62,860 nucleotides of DNA, from the IMG/VR virus record IMGVR_UViG_3300009419_001029, positions 1 to 62,860 of that record. The stretch is one strand, 5' to 3'. The first letter of the stretch is position 1, and every line of letters starts with the position of its first letter. Shown piece after piece: positions 7,754 to 17,078 of this stretch. Below the pieces are notes generated by a model, which was given only the letters and a program-made list of their open reading frames with translations, did no database searches and was not told the DNA's origin. This DNA is from a virus. Both the position numbers and the translations under genes were made by a program.

Positions 7754-8349
7754 TGATTAAGCTTACCGTTCCCTTACCCAAACAAGTCACAGTCGCATGT
7801 AGCGGTGGCGTAGATAGTATGGCTATTGTTGATTTTCTTAAACGAAAACACGATGTAACGATTGCCCATTTTAATCACAGGACGGAACACGGGGAAAAAG
7901 CCAGTGAGTTTGTTTCCAGATATTGCGGTGATAATAATATTGTTATGTTATACGGGTCACCTCGAAGTATGCGTGGATCAAAAGAATCAATGGAAGAATA
8001 CTGGCGTAGAGAACGCTATACTTTCCTTGAAGAATTGGGGCCAGTCATCACATGTCATCATTTAGATGATTGTGTTGAAACATATATTTGGTCAAGTTTA
8101 CACGGCACACCCAAAGTTATTCCATTAACTCGCAATAATGTATTGCGCCCATTCTTAACTACTCGCAAAAGTGAATTTATTCGTTGGTGTGAGCAACACA
8201 ATGTTCCATGGATTGAGGATCACTCAAATATGGATACCAAATATACAAGAAACTACATTCGCAATGAAATGATGCCGCATGTACTGAAGGTAAATCCGGG
8301 CATTCATACTTTGGTAAAGAAGATTGTAGAAAATAAGCAAAATACTTGA
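7753..8349 (+). CDS. tilS: TilS-like tRNA(Ile) lysidine synthase, catalytic domain
   Basis: A 198-residue PP-loop ATPase. The nucleotide loop SGGVDSM is at residues 18-24, followed by the TilS signatures HHLDDCVET and RPFLTTRKSEFIRWCEQHNVPWIEDHSN with YTRNYIRNEMMP. TilS attaches lysine to C34 of tRNA(Ile) so that it reads AUA. The bacterial enzyme is about 430 residues; this one has only the N-terminal domain, so tRNA recognition may differ. QueC is also a PP-loop enzyme, but the PW-ED-SN block favours TilS. It has its own promoter and points into the replication genes. Confidence 0.8.
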   Translation: MIKLTVPLPKQVTVACSGGVDSMAIVDFLKRKHDVTIAHFNHRTEHGEKASEFVSRYCGDNNIVMLYGSPRSMRGSKESMEEYWRRERYTFLEELGPVITCHHLDDCVETYIWSSLHGTPKVIPLTRNNVLRPFLTTRKSEFIRWCEQHNVPWIEDHSNMDTKYTRNYIRNEMMPHVLKVNPGIHTLVKKIVENKQNT

Positions 8350-8374
8350 CTTCTTTACTGAGTCCAAGTACACT
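8346..8374 (+). promoter_or_regulatory. Sigma70 promoter
   Basis: TTGACT (8346-8351), 17 bp, TACACT (8369-8374), followed by AAGGAG before the ATG at 8398. Drives the polymerase pair. Confidence 0.6.
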
Positions 8375-8397
8375 AACTAATTATTTAAGGAGAACCT

Positions 8398-8664
8398 ATG
8401 TCAGACTATAACCGCACTTTTAATGGTGACGCAAAGATTAAACTAACACAACTTATCAACGAGGGCATGAGTGTCATGCATGAGATTGATACATTGCAAG
8501 GTGGATTGAATGACACAATCAAAGCGATTGGTGAGGAATTAGAAATTAAACCAAGCACTTTGAAAAAAGCAATTAAGATTGCCCATAAAGCAAGTCTCGG
8601 TCAAACTAACAAGGATCACGATGAACTCAACACTATCTTGGAAACAGTGGGCAAAACTCTATGA
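8398..8664 (+). CDS. Small helical protein, possibly DsbA-like dsDNA-binding
   Basis: 88 residues, all-helical by pattern, with LQGGLNDTIKAIGEELEIKPSTLKKAIKIAHK, which resembles the small double-stranded DNA-binding protein DsbA of T4-like phages in layout. The match is by eye only. It has a good AAGGAG ribosome site and overlaps the polymerase gene by ATGA, so the two are made together. Confidence 0.5.
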   Translation: MSDYNRTFNGDAKIKLTQLINEGMSVMHEIDTLQGGLNDTIKAIGEELEIKPSTLKKAIKIAHKASLGQTNKDHDELNTILETVGKTL

Positions 8665-11378
8665 GTTATGTGGATGCAATACATTCACGTGATGAAGATA
8701 GAATATATGTGGTTGAGAGGGATAAAGACGGCAAGCGTCAATATAAAGAATATCCTACAAACTATGTATTGTATTACCCTGACCCTAAGGGTAAACAACG
8801 TAGTATCTATGGCAATCCGGTCAGTCGTTTCAGTACACGCAAACGCACAGAGTTTGAAAAAGAAAAACGTATTCATTCAGGTAAGAAATTATTTGAAAGT
8901 GATGTGCCTGTAGTCTTTCGCTGCCTAAGTGAAAACTATCTAGGTGTTGATGCTCCTAAGCTTCACACATGCTTTTTCGACATTGAAGTAGACTTTGATC
9001 CTGTTAAAGGATTCAGTCCCACAAGTGATCCATTCAATCCTGTAACTGCTATCAGTTGTTACTTAGATTGGCTTGACCAATGTATTACTCTTGTCATTGC
9101 TCCTAAGCATATGACAAGTGAGACAGCAAATGAGATTGTAAATGAATTTGAAAACACAATGCTTTTCAAAACTGAGAAGGAAATGTTTGATGTTTTCTTT
9201 CAACTCATTGAAGACGCAGATGTATTGACTGGCTGGAACAGTGAAGGCTATGATATTCCCTACATGGTCAATCGTGTTACTAGAGTAATGAGTAAAGATG
9301 ACACACGCAAGTTTTGCTTGATGGGTCAACTGCCTAAGCCACGAGAATACGAACGATTCGGTAAGAGTGAAACAACTTATGACTTAGTAGGTCGTATTCA
9401 CTTGGACTATCTACAGTTGTACAAGAAGTATAACTATGAATCACGACACAGTTACAAACTTGACTCTATCGGTGAGATGGAAGTCGGTGAAAACAAAACA
9501 CAATATGAAGGTACTCTTGACCAATTGTATAATAAAGACTTTAAAAAGTTCATTGAATACAACAGGCAAGATACAATGTTGTTGGTGAAGATTCACAATA
9601 AACTTAAGTTTTTAGAATTAGCTAATCAACTTGCACATGAGAATACAGTACTGCTTACAACAGTTATGGGTTCAGTGGCAATGATTGAGATGGCAATTTT
9701 TAATGAGGCTCACGCTCGTGGGCTTGTTGTTCCAGATAAAAAACGAAAGGTTGAAAATGCAGAAGAAGTCCAGCAGGCAGCAGGTGCCTTCGTTGCTACT
9801 CCAAAAAGAGGGATGCACGAATATGTCGGCGCAGTTGACATCAACTCGCTCTATCCCTCGGTTATTCGTGCCCTCAACATGGGCGGAGAAACAATCGTTG
9901 CACAAGTCAGACAAACACTCACAGACCAGTACATGAAAGAGAAAGGCTTACGCCTTGCTATGGAAAAGAAACGCTACAAAGATGGCGATGATGATGTAAC
10001 TGGTGCTATCTTGTGGGAAGGGTTATTCAGTTGTTTAGAATACACTGCAATCATGTCACAAGAACGCGGTACTATGCTTACAGTAGACTACGAAGATGGT
10101 CGAAGTGAAGAAATGAGTGCAGCGGAGATATGGAAGATGATCTTTGATAGTCATAAGCCTTGGATGCTAAGTGCTAATGGTACTATCTTTACTTATGAAA
10201 AAGAAGGTGTTGTTCCTGGTCTGTTAACCCGCTGGTACTCAGAGCGTAAAGAAACACAGAAACTTGCTAAAGAAGCATATGGTACTGATAAGTTTGAATA
10301 CTATGATAAACGACAACTTGTTCGTAAGATTTTATTGAACTCGGCATATGGTGCATTGTTGAATGAACATTGTCGCTTCTATGATAAGCGTATCGGTCAG
10401 AGTGTTACATTGAGTGGTCGTCAGATTGTTAAACATATGATGAGTCAAATCAATCAGACTGTTGCAGGTGAATATACACATGAAGGTGAAGCGATTGTGT
10501 ATGGTGATACTGACTCATGCTATTTTTCAGCATATTCTACATTGAAGCCTCAGATTGACAAAGGTGAATTGCATTGGGATAAAGATTTGTGTATTGGTCT
10601 ATACGATAGTATAGCTGACGAAGCAAACAATAGTTTCCCTCAGTTTATGGAAAAAGCATTTCATGCTCCTCGCAAGAATGGTGAAATCATTAAAGCTGGT
10701 CGTGAACTTATCGGTGATCGTGCTATCTTTATGGTCAAGAAGCGTTATGCTATTAACATCTTTGATAAAGAAGGTAAGCGTAAAGACAAAGACGGACAAT
10801 TAGGCGATATCAAAGCTATGGGTCTTGACTTGAAACGTGCCGACACACCTAAGTATGTACAAGAATTCTTAATGAATGTACTACAGATGGTTCTTCAACA
10901 AGGTAAAGGTCGTGAAGAAGTAATTGAGACTATCAAAGACTTCAAACGAATACTAACTGCACAAGATAGTTGGACAAAAGGTTCACCTAAAGGTGTAAAC
11001 AAACTTACATACTATGGTGACTTGGAATCAAAGGCTGCAACAGGTCGTGCTAATATGCCCGGTCACGTAAGAGCCGCACTTAATTACAATTACTTGCGTA
11101 GAGTAAACAGTGACCAATATAGTCAAAAGATTGTTGACGGTATGAAAGTTATTGTTTGTAAACTCAAATCAAATGCTTTGGGCTTTACGAGTATTGCTTA
11201 TCCTGTTGATGAATTACGACTACCCAAATGGTTTATAGAGTTACCATTCGATGATGCGGCAATGGAACAAACATTGGTCGATGAAAAGATTGATAACTTA
11301 TTGGGCGTACTAGATTGGGATATTCGTAGCAATACAGATACTAATAGCACATTCAATGATTTATTTACATTCGGGTGA
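8661..11378 (+). CDS. 43: DNA polymerase, family B, T4 gp43-like
   Basis: 905 residues, nearly the length of T4 gp43 (898). The proofreading exonuclease has FFDIEVDFD (Asp107 and Glu109), NSEGYDIPYMVNR and YNRQDTMLLV. The polymerase palm has DINSLYPSVIRALNM (Asp393), motif B KILLNSAYGALLNE, and YGDTDS (Asp616, Asp618). All catalytic acids for both activities are present, so the enzyme should be active. It is the replicative polymerase and works with the clamp encoded next. The start overlaps the previous stop (ATGA). Confidence 0.97.
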   Translation: MSYVDAIHSRDEDRIYVVERDKDGKRQYKEYPTNYVLYYPDPKGKQRSIYGNPVSRFSTRKRTEFEKEKRIHSGKKLFESDVPVVFRCLSENYLGVDAPKLHTCFFDIEVDFDPVKGFSPTSDPFNPVTAISCYLDWLDQCITLVIAPKHMTSETANEIVNEFENTMLFKTEKEMFDVFFQLIEDADVLTGWNSEGYDIPYMVNRVTRVMSKDDTRKFCLMGQLPKPREYERFGKSETTYDLVGRIHLDYLQLYKKYNYESRHSYKLDSIGEMEVGENKTQYEGTLDQLYNKDFKKFIEYNRQDTMLLVKIHNKLKFLELANQLAHENTVLLTTVMGSVAMIEMAIFNEAHARGLVVPDKKRKVENAEEVQQAAGAFVATPKRGMHEYVGAVDINSLYPSVIRALNMGGETIVAQVRQTLTDQYMKEKGLRLAMEKKRYKDGDDDVTGAILWEGLFSCLEYTAIMSQERGTMLTVDYEDGRSEEMSAAEIWKMIFDSHKPWMLSANGTIFTYEKEGVVPGLLTRWYSERKETQKLAKEAYGTDKFEYYDKRQLVRKILLNSAYGALLNEHCRFYDKRIGQSVTLSGRQIVKHMMSQINQTVAGEYTHEGEAIVYGDTDSCYFSAYSTLKPQIDKGELHWDKDLCIGLYDSIADEANNSFPQFMEKAFHAPRKNGEIIKAGRELIGDRAIFMVKKRYAINIFDKEGKRKDKDGQLGDIKAMGLDLKRADTPKYVQEFLMNVLQMVLQQGKGREEVIETIKDFKRILTAQDSWTKGSPKGVNKLTYYGDLESKAATGRANMPGHVRAALNYNYLRRVNSDQYSQKIVDGMKVIVCKLKSNALGFTSIAYPVDELRLPKWFIELPFDDAAMEQTLVDEKIDNLLGVLDWDIRSNTDTNSTFNDLFTFG

Positions 11379-11385
11379 ATTGCTA

Positions 11386-11414
11386 TTGTAATACGCAAAG
11401 AAATCTACTATAAT
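11386..11414 (+). promoter_or_regulatory. Sigma70 promoter for the clamp gene
   Basis: TTGTAA (11386-11391), 17 bp, TATAAT (11409-11414), 41 bases before the clamp start. Confidence 0.6.
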
Positions 11415-11455
11415 AGATAACATAAACTGCCTAAATAGGTATACAAAGGAAAAAC

Positions 11456-12187
11456 ATGAAAGATAATTTACAAGATTTAATTCAACACACACATGGTCTC
11501 GGTAACGTAGACCTTATCAAAGTATCCGGTACTGATACAGAGACACAGATTAACGCAGTAGCAGAAGATAAAACTGTTATCGTGTCTGGTACATTAAATA
11601 GTCCAATTGCAGACTTTATCGGAGTCTTTGGTATGCCTAACTTAGGTAAACTAAAAACAATTCTAGGCTTTGATGACTATGATACTGATGCTAAAATTAG
11701 TGTAGCAACTACTAGCCGTGATGGTGTTGATACCCCAACGACAATTCACTTTGAGACAAAAGATGGTTCATTTGTTAATGACTATCGACTAATGAGCAAA
11801 GCAATCGTTGAAGAAAAAGTTAAGAGTGTTACATTCAAGGGTACTACTTGGAACGTTGAATTTCAGCCTAGCATTGCAGGTATTCAGCGATTAAAGAAGC
11901 AAGCAAGTGCTAACAGTGAACAAGAGCATTTCACTATGACTACTGTTAATGGTGACTTGAAGATTAACTTTGGTGACCCATCAACTCACAGTGGTAACTT
12001 TGTGTTTCAACCAACTGTTGGTGGAACATTGAGTAAGACATGGCACTGGCCCGTAAAAGTGTTTCAAGCTATCTTAGATTTGCCCGGTGACAAGACAATT
12101 AGAATTGCAGATGCAGGAGCAACTGAAATTACAGTTGACAGTGGTCTAGCATCATATCGTTACTTACTCCCAGCTAACGCAAAATGA
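11456..12187 (+). CDS. 45: Sliding clamp, T4 gp45-like
   Basis: 243 residues with the two-domain layout of T4-like DNA clamps: an N-terminal beta-rich part with an early loop (GTLNSPIADFIGVFGMPNLGKLKTIL) and a C-terminal part ending in the typical sensor-like strand (TEITVDSGLASYRYLLPA). The clamp holds the polymerase on DNA and, in T4, also activates late transcription with gp33 and gp55, which fits the many late promoters here. It has its own promoter and lies directly after the polymerase, as expected for replication genes. Confidence 0.8.
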   Translation: MKDNLQDLIQHTHGLGNVDLIKVSGTDTETQINAVAEDKTVIVSGTLNSPIADFIGVFGMPNLGKLKTILGFDDYDTDAKISVATTSRDGVDTPTTIHFETKDGSFVNDYRLMSKAIVEEKVKSVTFKGTTWNVEFQPSIAGIQRLKKQASANSEQEHFTMTTVNGDLKINFGDPSTHSGNFVFQPTVGGTLSKTWHWPVKVFQAILDLPGDKTIRIADAGATEITVDSGLASYRYLLPANAK

Positions 12188-12561
12188 TTGACTATGTAGT
12201 TGGTGGTGAGTTCATGAATGTGACTAGTAGTAAGGGAGCAGTCCCTTACTTGAATTCTAATCCTAATCCTATGACAGGTTCGTTAGCATTTGATTCATCT
12301 ACACAAAGCATGAAAGTATTTGATGGTAATAATTGGCAAACTGTTGGTGGCGGCAGTGCAGTGGTAAATCTAACACCTAACGCTATCAGCATACTCAAGT
12401 GGGCAGAAAAGAAGATGTTTGAAGAACAAGAGCTACAAGCATTGTGTGACAAACATCCTGCTATCAAAGACATTGTTGGTGAAATGAGAATAAGCATGGA
12501 CAACTATATCAATAAGATTGAAATGGTTAAAGCTCTAATACAAGAAGAAGTAAAAGTTTAA
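12184..12561 (+). CDS. Hypothetical protein, 125 residues
   Basis: The N-terminal half contains a beta motif (GSLAFDSSTQSMKVFDGNNWQTV) common in phage structural and fibre-like proteins. The C-terminal half is a long helix (ILKWAEKKMFEEQELQAL then DNYINKIEMVKALI). It overlaps the clamp and the next gene by four and one bases. Function unknown; could be a small virion or chaperone protein. Confidence 0.6.
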   Translation: MIDYVVGGEFMNVTSSKGAVPYLNSNPNPMTGSLAFDSSTQSMKVFDGNNWQTVGGGSAVVNLTPNAISILKWAEKKMFEEQELQALCDKHPAIKDIVGEMRISMDNYINKIEMVKALIQEEVKV

Positions 12562-14114
12562 TGGAACAAGTAAATCTATCAGCAAGTCACAACAACAATT
12601 GGGCATTGTTCTTACCCGCAGTCAGTAGTTTTTATATCTCTGGCTTAGGTAAGCAACGAAAGGGTGAACAGTACTTTGATCCTGCCCGTATTCCTGCACA
12701 ATTCAATGGTGACGTTGAAAAACTAAACTTTCTTAATAGTAAAGAAGGTCTCTACTACTACAAGTGGGGCTTGTACAGTGCTGGTCATGCTAACTTAGAT
12801 ACAACAGTTAACGATCCTAGTGAGAGTATCATTAGAGAACGGGAAGCTGGGACATTTATGTTGGGTGACTCTGGTGGATTTCAGATTCTAAAAGCTCAGT
12901 GGCCAGCAGACTGGAAAGACCCTAACTGCCCACGTGCTATGGTCAAGCGTAAAGCTGTATTGAACTGGATGGATACATACATGGACTATGGTATGTGTCT
13001 TGATATTCCATCACAATCTCTATCTACATTTCATATCAAAGATCCTAAGACAGGTAAAAGTGCTCACGGCATCAGTACGATTGAAGAAGCTATCACTGCA
13101 ACTCACATCAATAACGAATACTTTATTAAGAATCGTAACGGCAATTGTAAGTTCTTAAATGTATTGCAAGGTCGTAATCACAAACAAAGTGATGACTGGT
13201 ATGAAGAAATGAAAAAGTATTGTGATCCAAATATCTACCCAGATAATCACTTTAATGGTTGGGCATTCGGAGGTCAGAATAAAATCGATGTACACTTGAT
13301 GTTGCGTAGACTCGTTAACATCATTCATGATGGGTTACTAGTTGAAGGTAAGCATGATTTGGTTCACTGTTTGGGTGTATCTATCTTAGAGTACGCTGTA
13401 CTCTTCACCGACATTCAAAAAGCTATTCGCAAGTATCACAATCCAAATCTACAGATTACCTTTGATTGTGCAAGCCCATTCTTTAGTGCGGCTAAAGGTC
13501 TAGCATACTTTAATAACAGTATTGAACATAATAAGAAGTGGTCATACAGTATGGAAAAGACTGCTGAGAAAAAGAGTTATGCCAATGACAATCGTAAGTA
13601 CAGTGATGGTGTATTAGCTGATGGTATACACAAAATATTTACTGATAGTCCTGTAACTAACCTTATGACTATGAAGGACCTTTGTTATCGTGGTCAAGGT
13701 TTTATCGGTCAACATGGTAAAGAAACTAAAACAAGTTGGGATACACTTAGTTACACCTTACTACAAAGTCATAATGTTTATCAGCACATGACTGCCGTAC
13801 AAGAAGCCAATCGTAGATATGAAACAGGCATTATGCCTAAGATGGTTATGAATCAGTTTGATGACCAGCATTTCGGTGAAATTGTAGATAAGATATTTGC
13901 ACAAAATGATAGACAAAAGAGTCTAGATATGATAGAATCACATAGTAGCTTCTGGATGCAAATGAAGTCAGGTAGTCAGGGCTTTAGTGGTAAGAAAGCA
14001 ATGAATGCTATGACAATGTTTGACCAATTGTTTGAAGTAAATAATAGTGAGCCAGAAGTTGATGAAGTCATTGAGGACAGTGATGACGCAATCAATGAAG
14101 TTTTAGGAGAATGA
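12561..14114 (+). CDS. dpdA: DpdA-like 7-deazaguanine DNA transglycosylase (TGT family)
   Basis: 517 residues with the TIM-barrel signatures of the tRNA-guanine transglycosylase superfamily: MLGDSGGFQIL (substrate loop), LDIPSQS, LNVLQGRN, GWAFGGQNK, HCLGVS and TFDCASP, where Asp fits the nucleophile. DpdA relatives in phages exchange guanine in DNA for a 7-deazaguanine. folE, queD and queE, all in this window, make the precursor. No Cys3-His zinc site typical of the tRNA enzymes was clear. A DNA role is inferred from context and divergence; a tRNA role is the alternative. Confidence 0.72.
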   Translation: MEQVNLSASHNNNWALFLPAVSSFYISGLGKQRKGEQYFDPARIPAQFNGDVEKLNFLNSKEGLYYYKWGLYSAGHANLDTTVNDPSESIIREREAGTFMLGDSGGFQILKAQWPADWKDPNCPRAMVKRKAVLNWMDTYMDYGMCLDIPSQSLSTFHIKDPKTGKSAHGISTIEEAITATHINNEYFIKNRNGNCKFLNVLQGRNHKQSDDWYEEMKKYCDPNIYPDNHFNGWAFGGQNKIDVHLMLRRLVNIIHDGLLVEGKHDLVHCLGVSILEYAVLFTDIQKAIRKYHNPNLQITFDCASPFFSAAKGLAYFNNSIEHNKKWSYSMEKTAEKKSYANDNRKYSDGVLADGIHKIFTDSPVTNLMTMKDLCYRGQGFIGQHGKETKTSWDTLSYTLLQSHNVYQHMTAVQEANRRYETGIMPKMVMNQFDDQHFGEIVDKIFAQNDRQKSLDMIESHSSFWMQMKSGSQGFSGKKAMNAMTMFDQLFEVNNSEPEVDEVIEDSDDAINEVLGE

Positions 14115-14115
14115 T

Positions 14116-14328
14116 ATGCCATATAAAAATCGTATTAAAACACTAGAAGAATCAATTAGATTATTAGACAATCAAATCTTTCAATTACAAAAAGCAGGTA
14201 GTGCTGATATTAATAAAGTGAAAACATTGATAGAAACAAAAGACAAATATATGTCTGAATTGCGTACAATGATTAGAGCGCAATGGGATAATGACCATGA
14301 ACGAGTAGACTTAGATGACGACCGATGA
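14116..14328 (+). CDS. Small coiled-coil protein, 70 residues
   Basis: Almost entirely a charged coiled coil (RIKTLEESIRLLDNQIFQLQKA) with an acidic tail DDDR. It follows the transglycosylase by one base and overlaps the oxygenase gene by 14 bases. Function unknown; may be a small partner of a neighbouring enzyme. Confidence 0.6.
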   Translation: MPYKNRIKTLEESIRLLDNQIFQLQKAGSADINKVKTLIETKDKYMSELRTMIRAQWDNDHERVDLDDDR

Positions 14329-14893
14329 TTTTAAATTAATACCCAATCTACCTAAACCAGAAGTAGAGTGGGATATTAATAAGAGGGTTATAGTTGTTGA
14401 TAACGTAATTAGCTCGGATATGTGCGATAATATTGTTGATCTTGTATCCAACAAGGTATCAAAAGGCATCAATAAATATCCACATGCGTTTGGCATCAGT
14501 TTTCATTCATGTACATTGTCATTGGAACATGAGATTCATAATTTGCTGCAACCAGTATGGAATCAAGCAATTAGTCAATTAGGATTTAATATTGAGTTTG
14601 TAGAACCGTATGAGGTAAAGAAGTATACTTCTAACGATTTCTTTGGAAAACATGTAGATAATTATTATAGTCTGTCCAAAGATATAGACAGAAAGATTAC
14701 AATGAGTGTACAATTGACTGATAGTTCAGAATACACAGGTGGTGATTTGTTAGTATTGGGTAGAAACATAGGTGGTAAATCTAAAGGTAGCGTCACTTTG
14801 TTTCCTAGCACATTTGCACACGAAGTGACACTAGTTAAATCTGGTGTTAGATGGTCATTAATTGGATGGGCATGGGGCCCTTATTGGAGATAA
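14315..14893 (+). CDS. 2-oxoglutarate/Fe(II) dioxygenase (P4H-like)
   Basis: 192 residues with the double-stranded beta-helix iron site: GKHVDNYY (His-x-Asp), then FAHEVTLVKSGVRWSLIGW, giving the distal His and the Arg that binds 2-oxoglutarate. Family members hydroxylate proteins, nucleobases or small molecules. Its position next to the DNA transglycosylase and a T-fold protein makes a base-modification role attractive but unproven; prolyl hydroxylation of a virion protein is also possible. Confidence 0.8.
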   Translation: MTTDDFKLIPNLPKPEVEWDINKRVIVVDNVISSDMCDNIVDLVSNKVSKGINKYPHAFGISFHSCTLSLEHEIHNLLQPVWNQAISQLGFNIEFVEPYEVKKYTSNDFFGKHVDNYYSLSKDIDRKITMSVQLTDSSEYTGGDLLVLGRNIGGKSKGSVTLFPSTFAHEVTLVKSGVRWSLIGWAWGPYWR

Positions 14894-14895
14894 TT

Positions 14896-15324
14896 ATGGA
14901 ACAACAAATACAAACATTGGCTGAAAAACGTCAACGCATTAAACAACATGCAATTCGCACAATCTTTGTGCGTTTTCAAAAAGAAGGTATTCATAAATAC
15001 CCAGCGGCAGCAACAGATCCAGCACTTGCAACAGGTGACGAGTATGATGTTAGCTTTCTCGCAACCCCACATCGTCACATCTTTCACTTTGAAGTGACGA
15101 TTGAAGTAGAACACTCGGACCGAGCCATTGAATTCATTCAATTCAAAAGATGGCTAGAAAATCTGTACAAAGGTGGGACATTAGCACTTGACTATAAAAG
15201 TTGCGAAATGATTGCTGAGGACCTTTATGAAGTAATTGCTACACGCTATCCTGATAGAACAATTCATATTGAGGTTAGTGAAGACAACGAAAACGGAGCA
15301 AGATTAACATTCACTGCTTCATAA
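14896..15324 (+). CDS. T-fold (QueD-like) protein, probably non-catalytic
   Basis: 142 residues from ATG 14896. The order of motifs follows 6-carboxytetrahydropterin synthase: HRHIFHFEVTIEV, EFIQFKRWLENL (like the DFxxLK segment), LALDYKSCEMIAEDLYEVI (like LDHxxLN...EN) and HIEVSEDNENGARL (like the Glu-Thr end). The usual Cys and zinc His set is incomplete, so it may bind a pterin or nucleotide without QueD chemistry. A true QueD is encoded at 22.2 kb. The assignment is by motif order only. Its 3' end overlaps the minus-strand HNH gene by 61 bases. Confidence 0.5.
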   Translation: MEQQIQTLAEKRQRIKQHAIRTIFVRFQKEGIHKYPAAATDPALATGDEYDVSFLATPHRHIFHFEVTIEVEHSDRAIEFIQFKRWLENLYKGGTLALDYKSCEMIAEDLYEVIATRYPDRTIHIEVSEDNENGARLTFTAS

Positions 15325-16034
15325 AGTTCATGTATTGAAATAGAACATTTAGTTCGTTTAGTTCTGTTTGCTTGCTTCGGTAACAATTCTAAATTAGTAT
15401 AATGTCCTATTACTTCAGGAGGAATTCCTTGGATAAATCCTTCAGTTTTACTAAACTTATGATCTAGTTCATACAAGTCTCCTCGTATGAGATTGTTTGG
15501 ATTGATTAGATTATGATGATGCTTCCAGCTTAAATTAGTATAGTTAGTGACTTGTTCCTGATACAATTCCCATTGAGACTTTGATTCTTTTGGGATTGCT
15601 AATCCTAGCTTAATTTTAGTGTCAGATGCTTGTTTATATGACTCTGGATTTCTTTTTTTGGCCTTTTCTGTTTGCAACTGTTTAGCTAAATCAGTATGAG
15701 ATTTATTGAACATTGGATTGTTATTACCGTAATGTCCGCCACGCTCTTTTACTTTTTTAGAAATCTTTTCCCCTTTAGCTCTAACCCACTCAGAATCAGC
15801 ATGTAGTTCCTTCAATTTTTTATTACCAGACTCACTCATTTTTTTCATATGTTTTATACGGTCTTCCGCAGTGGTGCGTTGTTTTCTACTATTTTCTGCT
15901 TTTTCAATAAAACCGGAACATTGAGTAATTTTCTCAGTACAACGGGTAATCTTAGTATTAACACTTATCCAATTAGCTTGCTTACCGCAATAAAAACATA
16001 TATCATTACATGTGGGGTTGAATATTTTAGGCAT
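15264..16034 (-). CDS. Free-standing HNH-type homing endonuclease
   Basis: 256 residues. The N-terminus has a Cys pair (CFYCGKQ, then CTEKITQCSGF), the middle a NUMOD3-like motif (GNNNPMFNKSHT) that binds DNA, and the C-terminus an HNH-like block (YELDHKFSKTEGF, then HYTNLELLPKQANRTKRTKCS). Such genes spread by cutting genomes that lack them. It is the only minus-strand gene in an 11-kb plus-strand region, has its own late promoter, and overlaps the end of the T-fold gene, all signs of insertion. Confidence 0.75.
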   Translation of the reverse strand: MPKIFNPTCNDICFYCGKQANWISVNTKITRCTEKITQCSGFIEKAENSRKQRTTAEDRIKHMKKMSESGNKKLKELHADSEWVRAKGEKISKKVKERGGHYGNNNPMFNKSHTDLAKQLQTEKAKKRNPESYKQASDTKIKLGLAIPKESKSQWELYQEQVTNYTNLSWKHHHNLINPNNLIRGDLYELDHKFSKTEGFIQGIPPEVIGHYTNLELLPKQANRTKRTKCSISIHELYEAVNVNLAPFSLSSLTSI

Positions 16035-16057
16035 AGTTCAATCTCTCTTTCATCATG

Positions 16058-16065
16058 TATTTATG
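16058..16065 (-). promoter_or_regulatory. T4-type late promoter (minus strand)
   Basis: CATAAATA on the minus strand, 23 bases before the start of the HNH gene. Confidence 0.55.
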
Positions 16066-16116
16066 CCGAAACAACAAATTTTTATCAATCACTCGCTATT
16101 TAAAGGAATTAATAAA

Positions 16117-16323
16117 ATGGCAAAACAACAATATCAATCTAACCCGCGTGTTAATCAAATTTTTGAGGACCTTGAAAACTACTTGACATTCTGTCAGGAC
16201 TATGGGTACAAGTTTGACGAATCAACATTGTACGATATGCGTAGTTTCGCATTTCGCCAGCATCAAAAACAATTAGCCGGTAAATGGGCTAAGGATCAAT
16301 GGGCAGAGGATATGCGTCCATGA
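16117..16323 (+). CDS. Small conserved-type phage protein, 68 residues
   Basis: Starts at ATG 16117 after TAAAGGAA. Helical, with RVNQIFEDLENYLTFCQDYGYKFDE and AKDQWAEDMRP. No known domain. It shares an ATGA overlap with the nucleotidyltransferase gene, so the two are probably co-translated. Confidence 0.65.
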   Translation: MAKQQYQSNPRVNQIFEDLENYLTFCQDYGYKFDESTLYDMRSFAFRQHQKQLAGKWAKDQWAEDMRP

Positions 16324-17078
16324 AAGTTGTGCTAGTCACCGGTGGCTTTGACCCTCTGCACAGCGGCCATATTGAATACTTCAAGGCTGCAAAAGCATTG
16401 GGTTTCTTACTAATAGTAGGAGTTAATAGTGACGCATGGTTGATCCGTAAAAAAGGTCAACCTTTTATGCCTATGCAGGAACGTAAATCAATCATTGAAA
16501 ATTTATATCAAGTACATAAGGTAATAGAGTTTGATGATAGTGATGATACAGCAATTGATGCTATCAAACAAGTTAAAAATTTACATCCAAAAGCAAAACT
16601 TATATTTGCCAACGGTGGCGACAGAACTAAAGACAATATTCCAGAGATGGTATTTGATGATGTTGAGTTTGCATTCGGTGTAGGTGGAGAAGATAAAAAG
16701 AATAGTAGTAGTTGGCTATTAGAAGAATGGAAAACACCTAAAACATTGAGGCAATGGGGATACTATCGTATACTGCATGATGTACAAGGTTGTAAAGTAA
16801 AAGAACTAACAGTAGATTCGGGTAAAAGTTTAAGTATGCAACGGCATTTCAAACGACATGAATTCTGGCATGTTACAGAAGGTAAGTGTATACTTGATAT
16901 GAAATTACCTAGTGGATATAGTTTGCCTCCTATGGATCTAACAACCTTTAGTCAGGTACAAATTCCACAGGGTGATTGGCATAGACTAAGTAATCCATAT
17001 AGTGTGCCTTGTCGTATAGTAGAAATACAATATGGTGAAGAATGTGATGAACTAGATATAGAAAGAGAAAATGCATAA
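16320..17078 (+). CDS. Cytidylyltransferase-type domain fused to a sugar-isomerase cupin
   Basis: 252 residues from ATG 16320, chosen for the ATGA overlap. The N-terminal half is a nucleotidyltransferase of the HldE/TagD type (GGFDPLHSGHIEYFKAA: HxGH, then GVNSDAWLIRKKG). The C-terminal half (about 160-245) is a cupin like type II mannose-6-phosphate isomerase (QRHFKRHEFWHVTEGKCIL, then QIPQGDWHRLSNP). Together they suggest activation of a phosphosugar to an NDP-sugar and its isomerisation. The product could feed the glycosyltransferases nearby. The fusion is clear; the sugar is unknown. Confidence 0.8.
   Translation: MKVVLVTGGFDPLHSGHIEYFKAAKALGFLLIVGVNSDAWLIRKKGQPFMPMQERKSIIENLYQVHKVIEFDDSDDTAIDAIKQVKNLHPKAKLIFANGGDRTKDNIPEMVFDDVEFAFGVGGEDKKNSSSWLLEEWKTPKTLRQWGYYRILHDVQGCKVKELTVDSGKSLSMQRHFKRHEFWHVTEGKCILDMKLPSGYSLPPMDLTTFSQVQIPQGDWHRLSNPYSVPCRIVEIQYGEECDELDIERENA

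Noticed and set aside
7753-8349. QueC, to complete the preQ0 pathway
   Set aside because: The PP loop fits both families, but the PFLxxRKSEF, PWIEDHSN and YTRNYIR segments are those of TilS.
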